Below are positions 25,108 through 36,100 of a DNA stretch of 64,000 nucleotides, in pieces (positions within the stretch are counted from its first letter, which is position 1; the number at the start of each line of letters is the position of its first letter). The stretch is from Panonychus citri (lineage: Eukaryota > Arthropoda > Arachnida > Trombidiformes > Tetranychidae). Under the pieces are notes generated by a model. The model searched no databases. It was not told where the DNA came from and saw only the letters and a program-made list of their open reading frames with translations. Location: the NCBI RefSeq assembly GCF_014898815.1, contig NW_026515445.1:434001-498000 (forward strand), read 5' to 3'. The position numbers and the translations under genes were made by a program.

Positions 25108-25853
25108 GAAACTAAACCATATATACGCATGCCCCTTACAGGGTCAGTTCCAAAGATAGAATAACAACTGATAGAATGATTAACTTCATCACAATTAGAG
25201 CAATGATTAAACGTTTCATTAGAAAAAAAAGATGATTAGAAATTCAATAGATGAACAATGTTCTCTTTCTTGGGAAGAGACATTTTTCTGTTTACATCGA
25301 AAAAGAAAATAACAAAATAATTCAAATTATGGTTTCACATCTTCATAACTTATTATCACTTGAGATTATAATCGACTTGATGATCATCTGAACAGAGAAA
25401 TTTACTAATTAACAATTAACAATAGAAAATTGGAACAACAATTAAAAGAGATGAGCAAAAGTAGAAATTGATAAACAGATTGAAAGGTAAACAAAAAGCA
25501 GAGAAAAACAAAAGACAAGAAGAAGCGGGAAAATTTTGATGCGAATTTGTTTCAATGGAAGAAGAAAATTAAATCAAATTAATTTAAATTCTTATGAAAA
25601 ATGAATTGACAGTTCAATCAAGTTTGATTAAGGTAAATAAAATGAAACAATTACGTTGGAATAAAGGAAATCATATTTTTCTTATCAATGGTGATTTATG
25701 ATTGCAGATAAAAACAAAAGAAAAACATCTGATTCTATGATAACAATTAAATAACCAACAATTAAAGTATCGGATGATTTTATTGTTTTCCTCATTTTCT
25801 GATAATTAGGCTGATTGTTGAATTTTCTTGATTAGTTGATTGTTATCTAATTA
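25108..25853. other. Unassigned spacer between block D copy 1 and direct repeat R1
   Basis: A+T-rich sequence without a supported ORF. At its left edge tatatacgcatgccccttac then agggtcagttcc is an inverted partial match to 21248-21293. Confidence 0.3.
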
Positions 25854-26023
25854 ATCCATCGAGTACATTAAACCTTATTGATTGGTAACAGTTTTGTAAT
25901 TTGGAAAAAAATAATTAATTTTATTGTTTTAATCATTATATTAGTTAATTTGATGATTTGAATTGATAATAATTTTTGTATAATTATAATAATTAAATGT
26001 TTCTCACTTTCACTTGTTTAGGG
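25854..26023. repeat. Direct repeat R1 flanking the orphan ORF
   Basis: About 170 bp starting atccatcgagtacattaaac and ending ttgtttaggg. It is repeated in the same orientation at 26561-26727 with scattered substitutions and small gaps. The orphan ORF lies between the two copies. Confidence 0.85.
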
Positions 26024-26044
26024 TAATTAGTTTACTCGACTCAG

Positions 26045-26533
26045 ATGTCGCCTCGATCAAATTCTTTACTTTTTCAACCAATCAGAAAAGAGAGAAAATT
26101 GTTTTGCTTTTGTCGCCATCTTGTCGGTCATTTGTCCTTCGATTGTCTTTGTCAAAGGTATAAAATGACTCTTCCGATGAACTTTGAGTTTTCTTTTTCG
26201 CCAGTAAAAGAAACCAACACCTTTAATATCAGTAATTTTCTAGATATTGTGTACAATCAAATAAAATTCGACCAAATGAATTATACTAGACAACATGTTC
26301 AATATATTGGGCTAGTGCTTAACCGCCCATCAGGGCAGATTAATTGGGAAGCTCTTGTGGACAACATGAACATGTTGTCAGGTGCCAACAACTGGACTCT
26401 GCCGACCGTGAAATGTTTTTATACCATAGTGTCTCTCACTTACGTAGTATGTATCAGGGAACATGGATTCAACCAAAACGTGGACCGTCTAGAAAGACAA
26501 CGGCTGGAGGATATACAACCACCTAGGACCTAG
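26045..26533 (+). CDS. Orphan protein, W-W-FY family member 1
   Basis: Uninterrupted ORF of 162 codons. A second in-frame ATG at 26165 would give a 122-residue product beginning MTLPMNFEFSF, which fits the conserved part better. No known domain is recognised. The segment INWEALVDNMNMLSGANNW then TLPTVKCFY matches the spacing of the two orphan ORFs at 56.1 and 57.3 kb exactly: Trp, 15 residues, Trp, 7 residues, Phe-Tyr. The upstream helix-like part (HVQYIGLVLNRPS) also aligns with QVRETVLMFRRPD of the 56.1-kb member. A Myb/SANT-like three-helix fold is possible by pattern but not established. It lies between 170-bp direct repeats in a repeat-rich region and may be a recently duplicated or decaying copy. 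The bases just 5' (tgtttag|gg) resemble a splice acceptor, so an upstream exon is possible. Confidence 0.5.
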   Translation: MSPRSNSLLFQPIRKERKLFCFCRHLVGHLSFDCLCQRYKMTLPMNFEFSFSPVKETNTFNISNFLDIVYNQIKFDQMNYTRQHVQYIGLVLNRPSGQINWEALVDNMNMLSGANNWTLPTVKCFYTIVSLTYVVCIREHGFNQNVDRLERQRLEDIQPPRT

Positions 26534-26560
26534 CGAACCACCTGAAGAGGAAACGGATTT

Positions 26561-26727
26561 ATCCATCGAGTACATTAAACCTTATTGATTGGTGATAGTT
26601 TTGTAATTTGGCAAAAAAATAATTAATTTATGGTTTTAATCATTGTATTAGTTAATTTGATGATTTGAACTGATAATGATTTTTGTGTGCTTATAATAAT
26701 TAAACATTTCTCTTTAATTGTTTAGGG
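26561..26727. repeat. Direct repeat R2 flanking the orphan ORF
   Basis: Second copy of R1 (25854-26023), 167 bp, same orientation, from atccatcgagtacattaaac to ttgtttaggg. Differences are mostly single substitutions, which suggests a fairly recent duplication. Confidence 0.85.
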
Positions 26728-26839
26728 CAAATAAATAAAAAAAACTGATAATCTCAATTGTCCGCAATTAATTCACAACGGGAGTAAAATTAAAGAGTTT
26801 TGGACGTTAAGAACGTCTTGGTTTGAAGGGAAGGTCACT

Positions 26840-27290
26840 AACCAACTTAAATCCATTGCTTCTCAATTGAAAACAAATCTAATTATTTATTCTTAATTGT
26901 AATCTACTGGTTTTCAATTGAGAAGCAATGGATTTGAGTTGGTTATAATTTGAATCCATTGCTTCTCAATTGAAAACAATACTAATTATGTATTGTTTAT
27001 TGTGATCTACTGGTTTTCAATTGAGAAGCAATGGATTTAAGTTGGTTTTAGTTTGAATCTATTGCTTCTCAATTGAAAACAATACTAATTATGTATTGTT
27101 TATTGTGATCTACTGGTTTTCAATTGAGAAGCAATGGATTTAAGTTGGTTTTAGTTTGAATCTATTGCTTCTCAATTGAAAACAATACTAATTATGTATT
27201 GTTTATTGTGATCTACTGGTTTTCAATTGAGAAGCAATGGATTTAAGTTGGTTATAATTCAAATCCATTGCTTCTCAATTGATTCAAATT
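26840..27290. repeat. Array B: about four ~104-bp tandem repeats
   Basis: Same unit as array A, with ctactggtt recurring four times at about 104-bp intervals. Two consecutive units are almost identical (both have gttggttttagtttgaatct), which indicates recent unit expansion. The array ends about 60 bp before block D copy 2, whereas array A is 500 bp from copy 1. Confidence 0.9.
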
Positions 27291-27348
27291 CTAATTCAAA
27301 TTAATAATTTTTTCTCAATCGAGAAGTAAAACAAATCTACACCAACTA

Positions 27349-27969
27349 AAAATTGCTCCTCAATTGAGAAGCAACAATGAATCTAAATCAAATTAATAAT
27401 TGCTTCTCGATCTTGAAAAGCAACGATAATTAAAATAGAATACAATAAATAAATAAATCTATACTTAAACTGTACTTCCAAATCAAATTGTTTTACTTCA
27501 TAACTATTTTTTTTTGTGAAAATAAACTTAACATACAATCAATCAAAACGATAACTCAAGTGTGATAAATGAAATAATCCAAAATTCTGGTGAGTTAAAA
27601 TATTTTTTATTGATTCAAAAGGCGTCTAGTAAAAAAAATCACCTCAGCTAGCATCATCATCAATCACATTTTCATTTTCATCCACATCTCTACATATAAC
27701 GTCAATGAGACATCCCTTTTTAAAATAATCCTAATTGTTTTCATATCTGACTTACTCTTTCTACAGAATATATTTCAACAATTACACTAGATGGCATAAG
27801 AGAGCACTAAAAGGGACCATTCAAAAAAAACAAAACGAAAATAAATTAAGTGAAATGAATCCTTATCTTTTTTGAAAAATTTTTATCAATTTTCTGAAAT
27901 TTTATCACAAATTAGATTAAATTAACACTGTTTTATTCTAGGCAAGCGATAAAAAAACACTGATAAGGC
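27349..27969. repeat. Block D, copy 2 (empty MITE site)
   Basis: 621-bp direct copy of the block at 23950-25107 without the MITE. The junction gacttactcttt retains a single TTA. Differences from copy 1 include A-run lengths and a few substitutions. No ORF was found. Confidence 0.9.
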
Positions 27970-30850
27970 ATCCAAAAATATTGGCTTCTAATTGCAAATG
28001 ATTTAAAGATAATGATAATTAATTTAGTTGATTGTTGTTGTTGATGCTGTTTAATTTGTTTACAGAAAATGCTTTGTATTGATAGTCCAAGGAGTCGCTG
28101 ATGGATTGTAATGATTAACTAATCAGTTAGATTTTAATTGATTAACTGTCTTAACATTTCACATGATTTCAATTATCTAATTATTATCCACCAAGAATAA
28201 ATCACACTTTTGATTAACTACCAACACTTGAAGATAAAAAAGATTGCGAGATGATTACAACATCAATTCTCATGTATTTCCATTGAATTCAGTTGGAAAT
28301 CCCAATCAATTGATTGTTCAACTTGTATTAGTACAATTACCAAATCAGCTAATTCTTTCAATGATCAGATTCCCAGAAAAATTTCCGAGATGATGATCAT
28401 CGCCTGGGATGAAAACTCGTATTCTCTTTTATTGTAAATCCATTTATTCATGAATCCGAATGAAATTGGAATCAAGATCATGATGATAATAAAATCGTTC
28501 CTCAGAATAACATTTCACTCAGACTATTCTATGATTAGTTAATCATATCTGATTACAAAGGTCAAAAGATATGATGTTTGTTGATGAAACGCAAATACTG
28601 TCGGCATATATTTCTGTGAATTGTTGACATGAAATTCAGTAAAAACGGAAGATTATTCTTGAGATCATGATCATTTTCATGGGAAAAGAATGAAAAATTA
28701 TCGAGGAAAATAGTTCGAAATTAATGTTCAAACTCGTCGGGATTAATCACCTTTACTAGTTGACAGTTAATCAACTGATCGGTTATCTGATTCGTGACGA
28801 TTCTGAATATAATTCAATAATTAGTAAAACGATTAATAGTTTCGAGTGATTTACTAATCATTATAGTAAATTGTTACACTTGAAATAATTTATATTCAGC
28901 TACTGATTGTCTTTGAAAAAGTTACTTCTGAATATTACATCAAATGATTATAACTGTGATCTATTTAAATATTATGACAATTAGTGCCAATGGAAACAAT
29001 TTAATGAATGTAATTACTTAATTGTTTGAGTTAATTAGTTGGTTTAATATCCTACTTATTGGGAATAATTTACTGTGAGTAAATTACTTAACCAGGTAAA
29101 TTGATTATCCAGCAATCAACTAATAATATTAATTATGTTTCCGTTTATAAGAGTACTAGAGATGAAAGTTGATTATGTAAAATTGATCAGTTAATTGTGA
29201 TTAACTATTAGTAAAAGTAGTAAATTGTTACTCCAACATAATGAAATTGATTTTTCAAGGTTTTCTTTAATTCTTCAAGTTGATTCTCTTGATTATTTAA
29301 TGATTGTAATGTAATAATTGATAATATTAATTGTTAGTGTCAAGTTTTTCATGATCAATGTCAAGTTTGAATAATGTTTGAAATTAACTGATTGTTGTTA
29401 CTAAAATAAATACTTATTGTTTTATTTGATTGGGTGAATGATTGACCAGACTGATGATTAATCAACTAATTATCACTTTAATTGTAATGAATGAATTTTA
29501 ATTGCAATCAAAAGACTGACATCCAGGATCTACATCTGATGACTTTCAGGTTCTTCAACCTTATCAACAATTAATCATTAATTAATCTTAAATAAAAATA
29601 ACATAAACACAACTCCAACAATTAACACCAACAATCAAGTTTTCTCTCAGTGATTAACTAATTACATTACCAATTGAAAAATATTTCATGTAACTTACAA
29701 AATGCTGAGTAAATAGTTTTGAGTTAATTGTTGGCCATTTAATTATAATGACAACACACCTTCAACCCAATGAAAAGAGGGCTGAAACTGTAACAATTTG
29801 ATTAACAATTACAATTATCACTTAGGATATTCCCAGATAATTAATGATCATGTTTAGTTAACCAACATAAAGTTGATTGAGTTGATTAAGTGATGTAAAC
29901 GTAATAAATGATCAACTGATTAATCCCCCACTAAGAAATCAAAGGTTTCTCGTTGACGTTGATGAAATTAATTTTAATTAACGTTAAATTGTTGTTAAAT
30001 TGTTCTAGAGACAATAAACTTATGTCAATCAAGTGAATTATTGGTTAATTGATTGTTCATCAATTTGGTAAATCAGGTTTTCCTCTTTGGTCTTGGCAGA
30101 ATTGATTGAAATTTTCAACAACAATTAACTCTTTGATTTAGTATGTACAGTACACTTAAATTGTTAATCATTGGTGTTAATCACAATTAACAGATTATTT
30201 CTCAACAACTTAATGATTAGTTAAAACTACTTGATATGATTAATTAAATTGTGCTGGCTAATGAATTAAATTGAACTTAAATTGAACGAATTAAACTAAA
30301 TCAGTTCATAAGATGACAAATAATCAACATTAATCAGTGATGAAATTAATAAACTAAATTTAATCATTGGAAAATCTAATAACCTTAATTGTATTGAGCA
30401 AAGTAATAACTAAATCAAATGAAGAGTGAAAGTTAATTACTCTTCGAGATTTATTATTATTAAGGTAATAACAATTAACCATCAAAAAGATGATTAGATT
30501 AGACAATAATTAGGTTAATTGTCTTGGACTGTAAATATTTTTCCACCGAATAATTTAATTGTTAAAATTTTGACCAATTTAAATTGCTAATTGGCAGGAA
30601 TTGATCAGTAAATTGTTCTGATGAAGATGATGATTTAACATTCTCGAGTGCGATTCACACTAGAATTGTCATCTTAATCATCTTGAAAAGCAATTAACGT
30701 TATCTCAATAATATTACTATAAAATTGTTCTCAACTAATAACAATTAGTCAGTTAAAGATTTACCTGGATCGTTAATTGTTTAATTGTGCAAAAAAAAAT
30801 CAACAAAATTGAATTTGATTGTAAACATTTAACAAAAACAACTGAATAAT
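27970..30850. other. Intergenic region upstream of the astacin gene
   Basis: About 2.9 kb of A+T-rich sequence. No ORF, RNA gene or strong repeat was recognised. It should include the astacin promoter near the right end. Confidence 0.4.
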
Positions 30851-31811
30851 ATGTTGACTGATCAACCAAATTTAATTGTTACTCTTTTCGTATCTATTAT
30901 ATTTATTATCAGAATCAAATTAAGTTATTGTTATAAATTAACTTCAATTGATTTACCTTCATCTCCATCATCAACAACAACCGGATTATTGGGAGTGTTA
31001 ACATCACAATCAACTGATTTATGGATTAACGGAATTGTACCTTATCGATTTAGTCCCAAATTTGACGATTGGGGACAATTAGAAGTTCGTTCAGCTATGG
31101 ACATGATTGAAAGTGTTTCGTGTGTTAAATTTATCGAAGCTCAACAATCAGCCATTGATTATGTTCTCATCTCTCCGGGTCGAGGTTGTTCATCGGAGAT
31201 CGGTAAGGTTGGTGGTCGACAAGATCTCTACCTGGACATACCTTATTGTGTAGATCGAGGTTAGTGTTGGTTGGAAAACAAAATTAACTAATCATCGAGT
31301 CAATGAAGAAAACGATTTGTACGATTTTCAATTTTCTCATTGATTAATTTAGTTAATGTGACGATTTTCTTTCACTAATCATCACTCTAATTGTTTTCTT
31401 TCTTGTTTTTTTTTCATTGTTCACATTTTAGGAACAATTTTACATGAACTTCTCCATACTCTCGGATTAATGCATGAACATGCTCGCCCTGATCGTGACA
31501 ATTACATTAATATTAATTGGTCCAACATCGATGAGAAACATCGTCGAAACTTTAAATTGTTACCTAAATTGTTGGGTGACCTTTATTCCGATGAACCATA
31601 TGATTACAAATCAATCATGCATTATTCAAGTTCCATGTGGTCAGTTGATCCTAAACTACCAACGATCACACCGAAAGGTTCAGAAGTCGCGATCAATGAG
31701 TTGGGTTATCACCTCGAAAATAAATCATTGTCACCTGATGATATTAATAAGATTTGCAAGCTTTACCAATGCAATCGGGTCAATAATCAATCTAATTACT
31801 TGAGAGCTTAA
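30851..31811 (+). CDS. Astacin-family zinc metalloprotease, secreted
   Basis: Two exons, 30851-31259 and 31432-31811, phase 1, giving 262 residues. The N-terminus (LIVTLFVSIIFIIRIKLSY) is a signal peptide or anchor. The catalytic domain starts near WINGIVPYRF. Zinc site: HELLHTLGLMHEHARPDRD, the full HExxHxxGxxHExxRxDRD motif. Met-turn: SIMHYSS, with the Tyr ligand. Conserved Cys are present in SVSCVKF, GRGCSSEIG, PYCVDR and the CKLYQC end. The intron splits the codon just before the zinc helix. The stretch between signal and protease domain is only ~35 residues (Ser/Thr-rich) and lacks the FxGD aspartate-switch motif of most pro-astacins. No EGF, CUB or ShK domain follows, so this is a minimal single-domain form. 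Extracellular protein digestion or processing is the family role; the substrate is unknown. Confidence 0.92.
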
Positions 31812-33128
31812 TCCATAACAATTAAGCTATTAATTAGACAACGAGGTCCAAACAAACTTGGTAAATCTCACACAGAATTACAATCTGAACCATCAACGGC
31901 ACTTAATTAACTTAAACCCTAATTTATTGAAACGATTTATTATTCAATTCATTTCCATTTGATTGGCATTTTTATAACTGAACCTTTTTATATTTGATAA
32001 CCTCCAACATTATTTTTGTAAATCAGTATTAAACGTAACCGTATTTATATCATAATCTAAATTGTAATCAAATGATTTCACTTCGAACTTGATTAACAAT
32101 TAAACGTATACAATACTTCATATATCGCACATATTAAAGGAACTAGATTGTTGATTAACGACGGTTTCGCAGAGTCGGAAAAGTGGACCATTTTGATAGA
32201 TGAACTTTTTCGAGTTCGAAGTTCGAAGTCAAATTCATTCGAAACTTTTCAAGAGCTTCGAACTTTGAATTCGATCTGAAAACTTTTACGGCTTTGGAAT
32301 CGGTAAAAATATTTATCGTCCATCATAAGCCTTTCATAGATCAAGAAATGGCCTTAATTGCATTGGAAAGATGCTCAACAATTAGATCTAATCATCGTAA
32401 TGTTATTAGTTTGAGAAGCATTAATAACTTGGGAATGAGAATTTACAAGTGAAAATGTTTTGTTTTAATTAGTGAAATTTTTTTGTTTTCATTAACAAAT
32501 TGTCTTGATTGCCAATCAAAAATTAAAATATAACAAAGTGATTAAGACAATGAATCAGTTGTTTTCAATCATCCATAAGTTTCCTACTCTTTAAATATCC
32601 TTGATTTGGTTTATTTTGATTTAAAATCCTCCTTCTTGTTAACCTTTCAATCTGTTGCTGCGAAAGTTGATTTATAAGATTATGGCTAATCACTAATAAT
32701 TAACATGAGAACAATTAAATTTTTGTGAACCAGTAATAAGTAATTTGATTAGAACCAGGATCAGTCGGGATAAAATAGTTGCTCGGTGTAATATCAAGTA
32801 CTTGTTGCGAATAAGTTTATTGTAATCTCGAGAGTAATGAATATGCCTGAAGGGGATGAAATGATTAAGTAGATTTGGAGCTTCGAAAGTAAATCATGTT
32901 AACTGTCATACAATTAAAATCCACCATAAGTTGATGATCATCGAAATGAGAACAGTCTGAAAGCTTGAATACAGAAGATGTGACGATTGAATCTGATTTA
33001 TCGTTCGAATGTATCGATATTTCAGATTGTCGACTTTCTAATTATGATTTAGTTTTCCATCTTTCCTATTATGAGCTATCGCATTCGATTTGAGATTTCG
33101 TGGACACTTTGGTGCGGAGAAAAAGTTC
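31812..33128. other. Convergent 3' region between astacin and SIK
   Basis: Expected to hold the 3' untranslated regions of both genes. A patch at about 32160-32330 is repetitive in ttcgaa/ttcgag words (gagttcgaagttcgaagtc) and more G+C-rich than its surroundings, without a recognisable ORF. Confidence 0.4.
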
Positions 33129-36100
33129 TCAACTGTTCCCTGAGGCTTGGGTTGGGAAAACGTTCACAAATAAATCGTCTATGGAAATATCTTCGTCAAT
33201 GTCTTGTGCCTGTGGAAGGTGATTGAAGTTCTGTAACGAAGTGTATTGCTGGTTCTGTGTAAAATAAGGAGTCGGGATGATTGTTGGTGGATATGTTTGT
33301 CGAAGTAGCGATGATTGAACATATGAACAGTGTTTCGTATGTTTATCTGGATCTAAAAATGGATTAAGACGGAGAGAGAGAGAGAGAGAGACAATGAGAT
33401 TAGTATAAAAGCTTTGGGAAATTATCACAGGGAATGAGAATATAAATACTGATAAAATAACTGAGACATCGGATTCCGAATGAAAAATGTTTTCATCATC
33501 TCTTGTATTAAGGATCTAATTGTCAATTGATTGTTCATTTACATGGTTTTGATAACAGAGAAACAATAATAAAGTTAAATTATAATAATAATGCAAAAAC
33601 AATTAACGATCAATTGAAAATGACAATCATAAGATTTACAAGGCAATAGAACTGGTGAGAGAGAGAGAGAAACAAGAGAATCGTTTTGAAATCAAATTAA
33701 CAACAGAAAATAAGATAATTTGATAATAAGAATATAATTTGATGGGGAAAAATCAGAACAAAAAGAAAATTAATAAACGAAATAATAGAAATGAATAATA
33801 ATCAATAGAATTTATAACAGAAGGATTTTCGTTCGTAAAGGAGAAGGTACAAAAAAAAGAAAAGGATAGAAAACGAAAAAGAAAAGGTAATGATGATGAA
33901 GGAAGATGAAGATGCAAATTAAGTGACTAAAGGTGATGACGATTGCCTCGAATTACCCTCTTTCCACCTATGGAGTTTAGGAAGAGTCGTTTGTATCTTT
34001 GGATTGAAAGGTGACCCGGAAGATGAGAGATGATGAGATGGTTGATAAGAGTGATGGTCGATATCATCTGGAGATGATTGGTCGAGATTGGGTTGGGATA
34101 GATGACAGATTTCCGGTTCCATTGGACATGGGCCCGAATGAGCAAATCCCTGTGGCGGCGGAATGATGGGAAAATGAGCTGAGAATCCAAGTTCATCAGT
34201 GACCGAAATACTCGGTGCATTTAGATTGAATTGTTTAATTGCTGCGGCTGCAGCATTGGCCAAAGTGGTGGCAGTTGAGGTGATCCCATGTTGAGGATAA
34301 GGTTGACCGGAAGAGGAAGATGACGATTCTTTGTCGGAGGAAACGGGTGAACAACGAAATGATTGTGGTGGTGTAAAGGTTAATCCAAGGAAGGGTAAAG
34401 GTGAAGCAGGTAAAGATGAAGGATAATCAGAGGGTTGACCATGAGGTGGGAGTGGTGGTGGTGGACACGATTGGAAACCATAATCAACATTAATATTACA
34501 ATTATTATCATTGACATGATTGGAGTTATCATTATTAATATTATTATGATAATCGCTATTGAAATTGTTATTTGTATAAATATTATTACTATTATGATTA
34601 TTACTGTTAATTAGGTTTTGATTATGGTTAATTGTATTACTATTATCGTAGTTATTATTGTTATTATCATCGTTATGTTGATTGTTGGCTGTGCTCATGT
34701 TGATTGACATTAATTGACCTGAACTGGAGTTTATGTTTTCCTCGCTGATCATTTGAAGTACATTTTGTTGTAATGAAAGCGGCGGTGGGGAAGCGGTCAA
34801 GCTATTGGGTGAAGGTGAGGATGAGCCGATCGGCTGGTGGATCGGTGAGGTTTGTATGGAGGGCGGAGAGGAGACACAAAGTGACCTAAGTTCTGATTGT
34901 AAACATTGAATTGAAAGCGGTTGAGTTGATCCGGAAGCCGATCCTGAACAGTTTGTCATTAGGTTTACAGCATTTGTCTGGTTCGATGAGTTTGCTGATG
35001 ATGATGAGAACGATAATGAATTAATTAACAATGGCGGCGATGATGAATGCTGCTTACAGCAAACTCCACTTCCGTCTGAGGCCCGACGACGAGTCCTGAT
35101 TGTTGAATAGAAAGAGAGACAATTAAATAGAAACAATTAGAAATAAATTATTCGCTTCTCATTATCGATTATCATATATTTCGTAATGTTATGTTCATCA
35201 CTAATCATCTCAATGTTTATCTAATTGTCTTATTTTACTTTTTATTGTTTGTTGATTGTTTCTGATAATTTGATGATTTAATTTGTTTCTATTGTAATTA
35301 ACTGTTGATTGTTTGGTGTTTCAAGGATTTTCAAAAGGTTGATATTCAATGTTAATCATTAAGGATATTCATGGTCATGGATTGAAATGAAACACACACA
35401 ATTAAACAATCAACAATCATTGCTACGGTTAATTGTTGGTCTAATCAAATTATTATTGTTATATTTTTTGTCTTTCATTCATAAATAATAATCAAAAAGT
35501 TGATCACAAAATTTTAACAGTTACAAGCAAAACTAATAACTAATATTTTATACTGTTGAGCAAAAGGGAAAATAATAATAACAATTAAGTTAATCATTTA
35601 GGCTTAATGGTTCAATTATATTAGATTGTTGAGCAAAATGATGTGATATTAACAATTAAATCAGTTGAATGTTTAACAAGAAATTAAATTAATAACAGAA
35701 AAGAGGAAATGAAAAACAAAACAAAATTGAAAAAATGAAAACAAATCAAGATGCAATTAAATTTAACACAAATGTAGCAAACAATTAGATTGAAAATAAA
35801 TGACCAGCAATTAAATAAATGATTGTAACAATTTAGATAATAATGTAGTTGCAAAAAAAAAATGGTAAATGATAAAATTATAGTTAATTGTTAGTTGCAA
35901 GAATCAGAGAGATATAACAAGAAGAAAATGAGAGAGAAAAAAATTTTAACAAATTGATCGAAATGGGAATTAGTTAATTGCTGTGTTAATTAATGAACTA
36001 ATCATCACCTTTCAGATGAACCTGCTGATACCATACATCCGGTGACAATTCCCGCTCTCCTTTGACGGGAACCAGAGGAATCGGTTAATGAATTACGTTT

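Noticed and set aside
25854..26727. LTR retrotransposon
   Set aside because: The repeats are only ~170 bp, lack TG..CA ends, and the internal ORF has no gag or pol motifs.
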